Shown in pieces: positions 20,726 through 31,785 of a stretch of DNA of 64,000 bases. The stretch spans positions 2,294,001 to 2,358,000 of the forward strand of contig CP085832.1 in assembly GCA_020809705.1 (NCBI GenBank), in the 5' to 3' direction. The stretch's first letter is position 1. Each line of letters opens with the position of its first letter. This stretch comes from Calonectria ilicicola. Lineage: Eukaryota; Ascomycota; Sordariomycetes; Hypocreales; Nectriaceae. The notes under the pieces are model-generated. The model saw nothing but the letters and a program-made list of their open reading frames with translations. It made no database searches and was not told where the DNA came from. Position numbers and translations under genes: made by a program.

Positions 20726-23700
20726 CTAGTCAAGCAACAATTGGGTAGGATCTTCTTTTACCCGCTTAATAGTTGGGCTAAGAGGTGTTTGGCTACTCCC
20801 ATCAGCAACTTCAACATTGGCGCCGTTGTAAAGCAATAGCTGAATAACGTCATCATATCCATCTTGAACTGCCCAGAAGAGGGGAGTTTGACCATACTTA
20901 TCAATAGCCTCAAGGTTAGCGCCTTTGTTCAACAGTAACTGGATAATAACTTCATCTCTCTCTGTAATAGCCCAAAAGAGCGGTGTTTGGCCATCCTGAT
21001 CAACGGCCTCGAGGTCAGCGCCACCGTCAAGTAGTAATTCAGTGATGCTTTCATCTTCTTTCCAAATCGCCCAGAAGAGTGGTGTCCGACCACCCATATC
21101 AGCAGCTTCAATATTGGCGCCACCGTTAATCAGCAGCCGGATAATGGCCCCGTCTCCTTGTTTTATCGCCGAAATGAGCGGTGTCTGGCCATCCTTATCA
21201 ACCGTCTCAATGTTGGCGCTGTTATCAAGTAATAACTGCACAACATCCTCGTTTGCCTGCCCAATAGCCCAGAACAGTGGTGTTTGACCACTCATATCAG
21301 AGACCTCAATATTGACGCCTCTATCAAGTAATAATTGGATGATAGCGCAATTCTTGTTGTAAATAGCCCAAAAGAGCGGCGTTTGACCACTGATATCAGC
21401 AATCTGAAGATTGGCGCCTCGATCTAGTAATAATTGAATAATGGCCTCTTCGTTCTTGCGAATAGCCCAAAACAGTGGCGTTTGACTATTTCTATCTATG
21501 GCTTCAAGATCGGCGCCCTTATCAAGTAATAATTGAACAATAGCTACGTCTTCTTGTTTGGTAGCCTTGCATGCTTGTTTAACAGCCAAGATAAGCGGTG
21601 TTTGGCCATCTCTATCAGAAACCTCAGGGTTAGCGCCCTTATTGAGTAATAGTTGGACAACAGCTTCACTCTTTCGTGACACAGCGATGAGTAGCGGTGT
21701 TATGCCATTGCTGGTAGTGGCCTCAAGGTCGGCGCCCGTTTGAAGAAGCAGATTCTTAATCAGTTCTAAAACTCCAAAGCAAACTGCCAAATGCAATCCT
21801 GTCATCCGACGAGGGAATCTGGCACTATAACCCATGCTGCCATGCCATGGTTTACGAGCTACCAATGCTTGGCATGATGATTCCACTTTGCCTGCGCTTT
21901 CTAATAGGACCAACGCCTCATTGCTTATGTCACATGCTTCATTGGCATGATGCCCCCAATGACAAGAGGCGTAGTGGTAAAAAGGATAAGTCTGTAAACG
22001 ATCTTCAAAGGCCCTATCGCTGGCACATGCTCCACTCCCGAATGTGTCGTATGAAAGGTAAGTGACACAAATATTTGTGAGTTCTGACTCAGGATCTGAT
22101 GGGGCTTCTAGTAAGAAGGTCGTATGCTTTTGTTGAAAGTATTCCTGTGCTGTATAATGTACCATCCGGACGATGTTGCTTTTATTGTCGACAGCCACTA
22201 GGCCTGCACATACAGAAACGATGAGTCCAATATCTGGAATATTTCGCTCGTCGAATGTCGGTTCTCCTAGCTCCACCCCGAGTGCTTGCTGAAGCTCAAT
22301 TATGGTAAGTGGCCTTTTTGCGTAGGTAATCCAAGTAAGAGCTGATCTTGCGAGCTGTACACGATCTTTAAATTGGCTCTTGATTCGTTCAACAGTTTCA
22401 TAATATGCTTCCTGATATGCCCCGTGTCCACTTGCCAAGTTTCGCAAGGCCATCAATACAGCTTTAGGCGTCGTTTTTTGTTCTAATGAATCAAGGTGAA
22501 GTCTGGCAAGTAGAAACCTGGATATATTAGCACAGTTATGAGATTGGTATCATAAACATACATTCCTTGGGCGGCTTGATGAATGCAGTTTGTAATTTCA
22601 TTTTGAAGGTTGTTGTCGTGCACGAATCTAGGAAGCTTGAACATATTTCTACTTAAATACTGATGTATATCTTCCTCACTTGCTCGTATCTCTAATGAAA
22701 GCCCCCCCTGGAATATTTCCGTAATTTCTGAAATGATTCGAGAGGTTGCAAAAAGATTTGCTCCAGTTTTATCTTGAAGTGCAAAAATCTCTGATAAAAA
22801 TTGAGTTCGACGACCTTCAGATGATTGGCATTCATCTAGAGCATCTATTAAGATGAAAGTTCTTGAGTACGTAGATATAATAGATTGAAGAGATCGAATG
22901 AGCTCTTCAATAGATGGCCGTGTCTGCCTAGCTTTATGTCGACGATAGAGGTCCTGTACTGCCTTTGGCAAAGAAGACTGGGATGCAGCAAGCTGCTTTA
23001 GCAGACTGGCGAGTAAGTTGCTGACAGTTTGCTCATCTTGCCGATTAAAGTTGAAATAGATATATGAAATGCCTATGTTTGGATCGTCTGGGAACTTTAG
23101 ATGAAGATTATTGATTGCAATCGACGTCAGAATGGTCTTGCCTGAGCCCGGAATCCCTGGGCAGAATAATGTCCGGTTGTCGTGGCTCAGCCAACTTTTA
23201 AACTGGTTCGAATCGAGAAACCACTTCCCAGATCCCTCTTGGCTCTGGCTGAAATAATCGCTTTGCTGCAAACCATAATTTACCGGAGTAAGCCAATCAA
23301 GGATAGTGTCGTGATCTTGACTATTTTGTGCCCTTACAAGCTGATTGATCCCTTCCTTAACACCTGCCATGAACATGAGAATCAGATCCACTGGAGTTTA
23401 GTTCTTCGTGTAACCCACCACAAAGCGTGTCTGTAATGCGTTTCTCGGCCTCAATTTTACTAGGAGGTATTCGTCCCAAAAGATCCTTCGCATAAGCAGC
23501 TGCCATCATTGCTGCATAGCCCTGCCAATCCTTATTCTTATGAGAGTCTGAGTAATCACATATTCCACGGATAACTAGACACGGAAAGTGGTTCATCAGC
23601 CCCGCTGCCTCCATTTCAAAACAGATCACATCTTTTTCTACTGCGAGAAAATCTCGAATTAGAGCATCTTTCATCAGTTGATTGCCTGAGGCAATTAGAC

Positions 23701-24406
23701 CGTAATGTATCATGGGATCATCTTCATCCTCATCCCGTGGAGGTCGTACCATCAATACTGAACTGCCATTTGGGCATATTGTTGAGCAAGGCAAGTCGCC
23801 GGCTGAGGGGTGGACAATTTCGCTACGGTAGAGCCGATCTGTGCTCGGATGCGGTCGCTGGTACTTTTTCCGTAACTTCGGAGCCTTTTCTAGGACATTA
23901 TTGATGGCATTCTGAAACCCATGGCCATTACGTTCGTAGAGGGCCTTGAGGTCGCTCATGGCATTTCGCAAGAGCGTGGGCGGCTGATCGAGGAATTTTG
24001 TATTTTGAAATACCCTTTCCTGAATTGTTTTACCAAAGTCATATTGGAAGACGCCGCTTTGGCCATTGCGCGGAGCACTAACAACAATGTCCCCGAGCCG
24101 AATATCGTGTTTTGAACTTGGCGCACCACCTCCGATACCTACCATCAGACTAATCCTAATATTCGGGAAGCTGCGTAGAATATCTTTGGCAACGCTTGTT
24201 GCTGCGGTCGCGCCGTACTCCCCATCTGGTAACACAGCGATAACAGTATTGTGCTTTCCAACTTTTCCTAGCGTGTATATGTTCATGTCATTTGGAAACA
24301 CATAGTCGGGCGCATCATGCTCCTCGTCAAGAAATGATATTGCTGCAACATATTCTGTGCTTATAGCGCAGATCCAACCGACAGTGTAGTCAGCAGGAGC
24401 CAGCAT
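20726..24406 (-). CDS. NLR-like protein: nucleoside phosphorylase - NACHT - ankyrin repeats
   Basis: The 1193-aa model has three exons: 24406-23419, 23363-22562 and 22517-20726. The N-terminal PNP_UDP domain (residues 1-325) starts [16 protein letters not shown] and has [22 protein letters not shown] and [12 protein letters not shown], the nucleoside- and phosphate-binding parts of the family. The NACHT follows with Walker A GIPGSGKT (about 399-406), Walker [12 protein letters not shown] and [22 protein letters not shown] towards the winged helix. The C-terminus has about 11 ankyrin repeats, mostly 33 residues and built on GQTPLFWAI. The first intron uses GTGGGT at 23418 and links TDTLCG to VKEGINQLV; without it the PNP frame ends at 23357. 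In known fungal NLRs such a phosphorylase-like domain is the effector and the repeats sense the ligand. Catalytic residues look intact. Confidence 0.92.
20740..21760 (-). repeat. Tandem 99-bp ankyrin-coding repeats
   Basis: About ten 33-residue units in the coding strand share a nearly constant core (GQTPLFWAI, QLLLDxGAN, EAxD). One unit, at about 21490-21610, carries a seven-residue insertion (CKATKQE). The similarity between units at DNA level points to recent duplication or gene conversion. Confidence 0.85.
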
Positions 24407-25270
24407 ATTGGATCATAATTGGCTGGGATCTGAATTGATGAGTGCCATTTGATCATTCAAAAACATAGGAAGTGAAGTGGTTTTCTGTCGGGATTGGGGA
24501 CAACGTCATTAGACAATGAAAAGAGGGGCAAAAAGACGAATATTCGTGGAGAACAGCACAGCTTCGTACCATGCGGTCTATCACGTGATAATGAAGGGGC
24601 TGAGACATCGAGTAGCGGGACACTTGAAGGCTCACGTCTATTGCACTTTTAGATGCAGCTGTACCTGCATTCTACATCAGATTAGGCGAGATTATATCTC
24701 ATGGGGGGATGAATTATTGGATGCTCGATGACCATCCTTGCGCAAAATCCGTACCTGAAGCCGTTGTCAAAAATGAGAAACTTGAGAGAGAACCAGAGGA
24801 AACGCGGAAGATGAAGCAGTGTTGGGCGCTTTTAGTGGACCCTTTTAAAAAGCAATCGAGTGGCAAAACCGTGGCTTACAATGGCATGAGATAAATATAG
24901 AACATTGCGCGTCTCCGGAAGTCTCGGGTCCGTGTAAATAGCGCTTGAATGCGCCAGAAATTTACCTTGGTAGCCTTATTGTTTGGCAAACTTATTGCCC
25001 TATGCTTTGATAACCCATTCATGTCGAGCATCATGAGAGTTTCGTCACCATGAGGTGATTCGCTCTCCTTTTGAATAGCTTTTTCTGGAATTCTAGAAGA
25101 GAAGGAGTTGTGCTTATCTAATTGGAAATAGCCCCTGTTGGGATCAAAAGCGCTGAATTATCAGGTGACGTATGCCCTGGAAAAGCGGAGTAAATCGTCA
25201 GCAGTTACGAAGCTGAAGAGCCCAATGTTATTCTTGTCACGTTTCTACCCAGATTTAACAGCCATACGAT
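24407..25270. other. Intergenic upstream of the PNP-NLR and the membrane protein gene
   Basis: This is a divergent promoter region of 0.86 kb. The short open frames in it have no recognisable motif, and I saw no repeats or obvious TATA elements that could be assigned. Confidence 0.4.
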
Positions 25271-26584
25271 ATGGAAAAGATGGAAAAAGTCCCTCCTATC
25301 TTTTACCAGGCGTTGAGTGGTAGAAGCGATGGAAGTGGCGATGCCTCAACTACGGTCTCGAAGTTCAGCGTGTTTGGAATGTTCCTTACACTAGTTCTTT
25401 GTCTCCTCACTCAACCTTTCGGAAACCTGCTCTACAGTTATTCCAACAACTGGTTCAGCAAACTAATGTTCCTGACCTGGCGTTTCAACCCTCTAATCTG
25501 CCTGATCGAGGCCATCAGTATTTGTATTATTCTCTGTTCCAACGTTGCGACATTATGGAAAGAAACCAGTGGTTTGCAGGCTTGGAGGCGAAACCTGCAG
25601 ATCACCGCAGCTGCCTTACTTTTACTCCGAGCTAAAAAGATGAATCATGACGGAAACCTAGTTCTTGAAGAGCTCTACTATGAACTAGTGGAGAGCGAAG
25701 GTGCCAGAGTAGCGGCAGATTCAACACGTCTACCACATGCGACCACTGTGGCCCAATATGGATCAACCGGAGTATCACGACGTACCATGGCTACTGCGGA
25801 GAAGGGTGTAATATCTAATGAGCAACCTGCCGATGTGCAAACAGCGGTCTTGGAACAGGCTCTTGGGACTAACGCTTTGTCTCATCGCGAATTCACCATT
25901 GATATCTTTACTTTTACCACCATCATCTTCCTTGCCATTAAATTGGTATTCATAGAGATGGCGTGGCAGATAAGATTCGCTGCTTTTTGCATGATCTCAG
26001 GATGGCTGGTGGTACAGATTTTACTACTTCTCCTGCACGGAGGAGAGCTGAGTGAGCTCGACATTCACGCTACGGTAAAGACAGCATGGAGCCTGAGATA
26101 TCTCATTGGCATGCACAACATCAAAGATCTACCACGCGTCAACAACATGACGATAGCAATCCCAGTTCTGGTGATTGCCGCGGGGCATCTCAATTATTTA
26201 TTGGTTAGTCACGCAGAGGGTCCAGAGCCTTGGGTTAGTATCCTATTGGCTGTGGTTTGGGTACTTCTTGCGGCATTATTTCTATATACAAGAAGCCGGC
26301 TCTTCACTCTCGTACCCATCATTGCGGCACTTGTCGCCTTATTTGATCCAACAGGTTATGTAATACCTGTATTTGGGCTGAGCTGGTCATATATCCTCTT
26401 TTCCTGTTTTCTGACCTTGATCATTTGCTATCCGATGATGATTTCTTCAGCTAAGGCCTCTTGGTTGGAGGTACTATGCGCTGGATTTAATTTGTATTTT
26501 ACACTTCTTGCCACTGCTTTCATGCTCATCTTTTATCGAGAAGCGGAGACCAGCAAACCCACCTGGCTAGATATTTTTGGTTAA
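25271..26584 (+). CDS. Polytopic membrane protein of unknown function
   Basis: An intron-less 437-aa protein with roughly nine to ten hydrophobic segments: VFGMFLTLVLCLLTQPFG, PLICLIEAISICIILC, then a soluble loop (about residues 110-210), and further helices such as IFTFTTIIFLAIKLVF, FCMISGWLVVQILLLLL, MTIAIPVLVIAAGHL, ILLAVVWVLLAALFLY and YILFSCFLTLIICYPMM. No signal sequence precedes the first helix and no transporter signature was recognised. It stands alone between the PNP-NLR and a flavoenzyme. Hydrophobic pattern and length suggest a membrane protein restricted to filamentous fungi, but I cannot name the family. Confidence 0.75.
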   Translation: MEKMEKVPPIFYQALSGRSDGSGDASTTVSKFSVFGMFLTLVLCLLTQPFGNLLYSYSNNWFSKLMFLTWRFNPLICLIEAISICIILCSNVATLWKETSGLQAWRRNLQITAAALLLLRAKKMNHDGNLVLEELYYELVESEGARVAADSTRLPHATTVAQYGSTGVSRRTMATAEKGVISNEQPADVQTAVLEQALGTNALSHREFTIDIFTFTTIIFLAIKLVFIEMAWQIRFAAFCMISGWLVVQILLLLLHGGELSELDIHATVKTAWSLRYLIGMHNIKDLPRVNNMTIAIPVLVIAAGHLNYLLVSHAEGPEPWVSILLAVVWVLLAALFLYTRSRLFTLVPIIAALVALFDPTGYVIPVFGLSWSYILFSCFLTLIICYPMMISSAKASWLEVLCAGFNLYFTLLATAFMLIFYREAETSKPTWLDIFG

Positions 26585-26820
26585 ACGGATGAGTCCTCAG
26601 CTTGCTTTTTCGTATACCTAATGCAGAGAAGTATCTTTCATTATTTCAAGGATAGGACACATAGTAAAGAGACGAATTATGAGTACCGCTCTATTTTAAG
26701 ACATTCACCGAAGATGTGTTCCAAAAATGAAGGTCAAGTTAAATAAACATGCTAAATCGACTGATACCTTTACTAGATCAGGAATGATAATGAAATGATT
26801 ATTGTGTTGATTTTCTATGC

Positions 26821-27105
26821 CTAGCTCTTTATTTTTATAGAAAACTTTTGGTTCGATGTGAAAAGATGAATACCGCCATATATTGCTGAGAGAATAGCAA
26901 GCAGTATCCCCAGGAGATAGTATTCGCAGATAAATTCCAACACGCTCCTCCAAAGACTAAAGATATTGCGGTTGAAAAAGTGTATATTGAGGTTCTTTTC
27001 TCCCTTGCTTAACGGTTGTTCCCGAGGACTTAGGGAGGAGGTTGTAAACATTTTCCAACTCCGCCAGACAAACCGAGTTGGTGCCCTTTTCGGCCTGGTC
27101 TTCAT
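26821..27105 (-). pseudogene. Possible remnant or small gene of a YGGIHL-type membrane protein
   Basis: A 94-residue frame starts with basic sequence (MKTRPKRAPTRFVW) and contains one convincing membrane helix, EYYLLGILLAILSAIYGGIHLF. The YGGIHL tail of a helix is, from memory, common in a group of uncharacterised fungal membrane proteins, which are much longer and continue with further helices. Here the frame stops 14 residues after the motif. It could be a decayed fragment or a small real gene; no intron rescuing more sequence was found. Confidence 0.3.
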
Positions 27106-27485
27106 TTTGAGGATTCACTAGTCCGTTATACAAAGAACAAAATACAGAGCATTGGCTATTTACTCCAAGAGCGTGAGCACTCACGATGTATTTCGTATTC
27201 ATCAATCACTTTGATTTGACGTCTATCTCGGCCAAAAAGAGATCAATTTCATAAAAATATCACATTAGTCTCCATATTAATATTTAAATCTCACTAATTG
27301 CGCTCTTGCATTGGTTTTACGACTGGTTGGTGTTGTATCTCCGTTTTCCTCTTAGTGCGTCCATTATGTATCAATCTGATAAAACTAATAAATTAAATCA
27401 GCAATATCATTTGCATTGGCAGCTTTATATCTATCTGCGTTTATTCATGTCTGCTCTTGATTACACGACATCAAAGCCGTCATCT
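27106..27485. other. Intergenic, AT-rich
   Basis: AT-rich DNA (especially 27240-27300) forming the 3' flank of the flavoenzyme gene. No element could be assigned. Confidence 0.4.
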
Positions 27486-29147
27486 TCAAGTACGCTTCAT
27501 ACATGAGCCTGACGCTTGCCCTGTGACAGAACAGCAATTCTTCTTCTTTTTACAAGGGTTATTCTCGTCCTTGATGATTCTCTTACATGGATCTTTAGGA
27601 TCCTGGCGGGTGATGTAGAAGTGTTTTCGTTCTTTTTCAAATCCGGAATCCCCCTTGAGGACCATATCTGCCAGAGCCTTACCAAGCAAAGGAACAAACT
27701 TCATAGCCCAACCGGCAGTAAAGACCACAACACTATTCTTTGGGCCGCCATGGAGATACTCTTCAGGGATATAATCCATAACAAACATATTGTCTATACC
27801 ACGTCAAATTAGTTTGCGGATTAAACCGTCAGTCCTCTGGGGGCACGTACCGTAAACGTTGGTCTGCAAGCAGCTCAGGGTAAATGCTGGTGCTGTGGAA
27901 TCAACTCCTACTACATGATCCCTGACAAACTCCTGTGTATCACGAATGTCTTCTGGGTTGATAACATAACCCATTCGCTCGTCTGGATCGCTAATTATGC
28001 GAGTGGCAGCGTCGACAGAAATACGGACCACATTTGGAGGACCCCAGGGCAAAGTAGGGAAGCCGTAAAATAGCTGTGATCTTTCGCATTCGCAGGGACA
28101 TTCGCACTTGCAGGGAACCTTCTTGTTGGGGGCGAATTGAAACCACATGCCTGTTTAATTGTCAGTAAATGACATGCAAGTGTGGGATGAGACGCATACT
28201 GGGAAAGGTTGTCCCTCCCGGCCCGGGACTTGTGTTCCAGTAGCATGCAGTCATCTCCCAAATGTTGATGTCAAGGGAAAAGTCAAAGCTGGGCTTCAGA
28301 ACGTGATTTATATATGCCCCTGTTGCAATGATAATTTTCTTGGTCTTAAACACGGCGACATCTGTGCCATGGCGAACAGTGTGCACCTCCCAAATGTCGC
28401 TATCACTTTTTGAGGGTCGAATACTTTTTACCTCGGTATGCTGCCTTGCTTGAGCCCCGTAGTCCTTGGCCAGGCTTAGCAAGGTTCTCAAGAGAAGTTG
28501 CACATTGATGATGCCGTTGTCGGGCGCGAAGAACCCTTTCCAGTCTTCGTTTAAACCTTTGAAGGGGTAGCGCTTTTGAACTTCCACAATACTCCCTAGA
28601 ATCAAAAGGTTAGTCGCTCAGGGCTTTTCTCGCATGGATCAGTATAATCCTCAATTCACTTACATTGTTTGTAAGGCATCTTAAGCCTGTCGAGATTTTT
28701 GACAGGCTCCATCAATGTTCCTAGGGGCCTACGTCAATGCGCTGCGTCATCTCATCGGAACTGCAACATACCTTCCGGTGAACCAGTTCCCATATGTTCA
28801 TCTCCATAATTGAGAAGGCCAGTCATCAAACGAAGAGACATGCCAGCATCTGTTTCTAGCATATCCCAATAATCCATGGCGTGTTTAGCAAGATCCGCCA
28901 TGAAATCTTCTGTGTACCTATCAGGGACTCCATCAGCGGGCATGAACTTCACCATCGAAACCGCTCAGACTATGACTTACATAGTTCGAAACATTCGAGC
29001 CAAGTCACCCGAGCTTCCGGCTTGGTTAAAAAAGTTGTTTTGCTCCACCACCAAGGCCTTGGCGCCTGCCTTGGCAGCTTCGTAGGTGGCTGCAAGCCCG
29101 ACGGGGCCGCCTCCAACGACTACGACGTCGAATATCTCGGTACTCAT
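27486..29147 (-). CDS. FAD-dependent oxidoreductase of the DAO / sarcosine-oxidase-like family
   Basis: This flavoenzyme probably oxidises a secondary amine or amino acid and makes H2O2; the substrate is not evident. Six exons (29147-28981, 28917-28772, 28720-28664, 28595-28200, 28150-27851, 27793-27486) give 457 aa, all GT-AG and in phase. The N-terminus binds FAD (VVVVGGGPVGLAATYEA), followed by the family block AGSSGDLARMFRTMYTEDFMADLA. FYGFPTLPWGPPNVVRISVDA is the conserved substrate-domain block, and CLQTNVYDNMFVMDYIP near the C-terminus has the Cys position used for covalent FAD in sarcosine oxidases, with the late FTAGWAMKFVPLLGKALADM block. Odd features: a five-cysteine insertion (CKCECPCEC) at about residue 265 just before FYGFP, and a Lys/Cys-rich tail. 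It is divergent from the LAAO gene. Confidence 0.88.
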
Positions 29148-29771
29148 GTTGATTCTCTGCTTTTCTTTTACTATGAGATATATGGTATCGAAAAAAAAAT
29201 ATTATTTTACAGAAATGAAGGAAATTGAGATGCCGTGTCGGCATATAAGTACTTAGCCCCCGCTTCAGCCACCTGATAGGACTAGCTCGTGCATACCTAA
29301 TGGAATGCTACAAATAAGCGAAGGCGGAGAAGAAGCTGAAAAAAGACGCCGCAACAAATCAATAGCTTATTGAGCTAGGCCGTTTTGCCCAATAGACCGA
29401 TCCATGGCTAGCTGAACTACAATTACTTGACGATCTGGGCCAATGGTGGCCCGGATTGGGCAATGGTGGGAGGACCAAATATTCCTTTGCAGAGGTAGAA
29501 CGAAGCTGAACTGCATGTCTACCATTTAGGGAGGAAATAGCGGCACTATTTATCCACTAGTGATCCTGGGGAATCTAGAATAGTCTTTGCCACAGTCCGA
29601 GCACCAGACAAGTGGGATGAAGGGACATCTTTGTGCAAAATCTTCACGGTTAAATCTTGGGAAATTTTTACATATAAACCGTAAGAACCGACGAGTTTTA
29701 TTAGTGATTGTAAATCGGCCTATCTACTCCAAAAAATATTTCTATCATTCCTCAATCACTGCGCCGTCATC
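29148..29771. promoter_or_regulatory. Divergent promoter of the two flavoenzyme genes
   Basis: This 0.62-kb region lies between two oxidase genes transcribed away from each other, which suggests shared control. It has a repeated word CAATGGTGG (about 29440 and 29461) near the centre, possibly a CCAAT-type neighbourhood. No defined TATA could be assigned. Confidence 0.45.
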
Positions 29772-31601
29772 ATGGTTACCGACACATCACGATGCAGCAT
29801 CAAGAACCAGTGGGCACGTCGGGTACTTCGTGAGAAAATCCTGGATGAGCTCATTGTCCTCAACCAGAACAATGTCGACTGTGGAGGTAAACTTGTCATG
29901 GGAGACTCTGATTCCTGGACTTGGGACAATTTACCTGCCGATCTCAACTACGATGACGGCAAAAATGTACATGTCGGCGAACACCCCCCACGTAAGGTAT
30001 GCATCGTGGGCGCCGGTGTTGCTGGCCTTTACATTGCAATGATCCTCGATAGCCTCAAGGAGTTCAACATCACATATGACATCCTAGAGGCTAATTCCAG
30101 GGTCGGCGGTCGCCTCTACACCCATCACTTCAGCAACGAACTACATGATTACTATGATGTCGGCGCTATGCGGTATCCTAAGCTCAAAACCATGGAGCGC
30201 ACATTCTCCTTGTTTGAACGAACTGGAGTACCATTGATTCCTTACTATTTAGATGGAAAAAAGACACCCAACTTGTTCAATGATCACTTTGATGCCGGGG
30301 GCTTCGACCCATATCGTGTCAGTAAGACAAATGGCGGGGCTGTTCCCGATTGTGTGATTAAAAAGGGAGTCAAATGCATTCTCAAGGAAGCTTTCGGTCC
30401 TTACAAAGACAAGCTTGCCGATAATTTCAATGAGGGTTACGAGATGTTGATGAAGGTTGATGAGTATAGTACTCGGGAATTCCTCAGACGAGGTGGACCA
30501 GATGGCAAACAACCAAAATACGACTTCGCCTCCATTCAATGGCTGGAGACTCAAAACACATCTACCAACCTCTTTGACCAAGCCTTTTAGGAGAGTGTCA
30601 TTGATTCTTTCGACTTTGACAACCCCAAGAAAGATGTCGAGTGGTTCTGTATTGATGGCGGCACAAGTGTCCTCAGCAAGGCAATGGAGGATGGGCTCAG
30701 CACCAAAGTCCAAACAGAAAAACGAGTCGAGGAGATCTCCATTGATCGTGAACTGAATGTAGACGGCAATATGTCAGTCAAATGCGCCGGCGAGGAAAAC
30801 GCCCGTACTGGCTACAGTACTGTCTTCAGCACTACCACTTTGGGCTGCCTAGGCCGCATGGACTTACGCAGCCTTGACTTGCACCCGTCCCAAAAGGACG
30901 CCATTCGCAGCCTGCACTACGATGATTCGGCCAAAGTTGCTCTCAAGTTCAAGTACCCTTGGTGGATTGTTGACTGCGGTATCGTCGAGGGTGGCGTTGC
31001 CAGCACCGACCTGCCCTTGCGCACTTGCGTCTATCCATCCTACAACCTCCACGACGGGGCAGATAAGCCAGCTGTACTCCTAGCCTCTTATACGTGGGCA
31101 CAGGATGCTACTCGCATTGGATCACTTGTCAACGGAAACAAGCCTCCGGGTAGCGAGGATGAGCTCGTTGAACTTGTCCTGCGCAATCTCGCTAGGCTGC
31201 ATGCGCAACACATGACCTATGAAAAGATCAAGGCTGCCTTCACTGGTGTCCACCACGCCCATTCATGGTCTCATGACCCAAATACCGCCGGAGCCTTCGC
31301 GCTCTTTGGCCCCGGGCAGTTCCGAAACCTATATCCGTACCTCAGGCGACCCGCTGCGAATTGCAAGTTCCATATGGTAGGCGAAGCATCAAGCGTCCAT
31401 CACGCTTGGATTGTGGGCGCCCTTAACAGCGCCTGGACCTCGGTTTACAAGTTCCTCGACCTTTATCGGATGAAGGACGCCATCCAGGTACTGGAAAGCA
31501 AGTGGGGTACAGTGGATGAATTCGAGACGGGAAAACACGGGATCGTTCATCTGCAACTGGCTTTGGGCATGCTGGAGAAGAAGGATCAATATAGAGTTTA
31601 A
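29772..31601 (+). pseudogene. L-amino-acid oxidase (flavin amine oxidase), interrupted by an in-frame TAG
   Basis: This is a fungal L-amino-acid oxidase that would deaminate L-amino acids to keto acids, ammonia and H2O2. The frame spans 610 codons without introns. It has the dinucleotide-binding motif CIVGAGVAGLYIAMIL, the arginine pair SRVGGRLYTH, DVGAMRYPKLKTMERT, and late FHMVGEASSVHHAWIVGAL. A single TAG at 30588-30590 (codon 273) interrupts it between LFDQAF and ESVIDSFDF; both sides are in the same frame and highly coherent, so only one base change is needed. Homologues, as I recall, have Ser there. It may be a recent pseudogene, a read-through gene or a sequence error. The 3' part begins with possible internal ATGs (30684), but an N-terminal half without the C-terminal FAD part cannot be active. 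Confidence 0.85.
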
Positions 31602-31785
31602 GCATTCGGCATTGGAAAGAATCATCATGCATCAATCTTCATATTACGCTAAGCCTCCACAAGTTGCAACACAACGCTGGCCAAAGTGTATCCAAATCCC
31701 CAAAAACAGATAATCGATAATGAAACAGACACCAGATTAGGTTTAGTTGTCAATATCGTGCAAACACCGAATTGAGTCATCAGTT

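Noticed and set aside
20740..21760. Repeats considered as a possible CRISPR or satellite array
   Set aside because: The periodicity is 99 bp, in frame and encodes ankyrin units; there are no spacers.
23364..23418. A frameshift between PNP and NACHT parts of the NLR
   Set aside because: A 55-nt intron with donor GTGGGT and acceptor GGCAG restores the frame as GVKEGINQL, so no break is needed.
25399..25635. A second frame inside the polytopic membrane protein gene
   Set aside because: It lies within the longer hydrophobic reading frame and has no independent motif.
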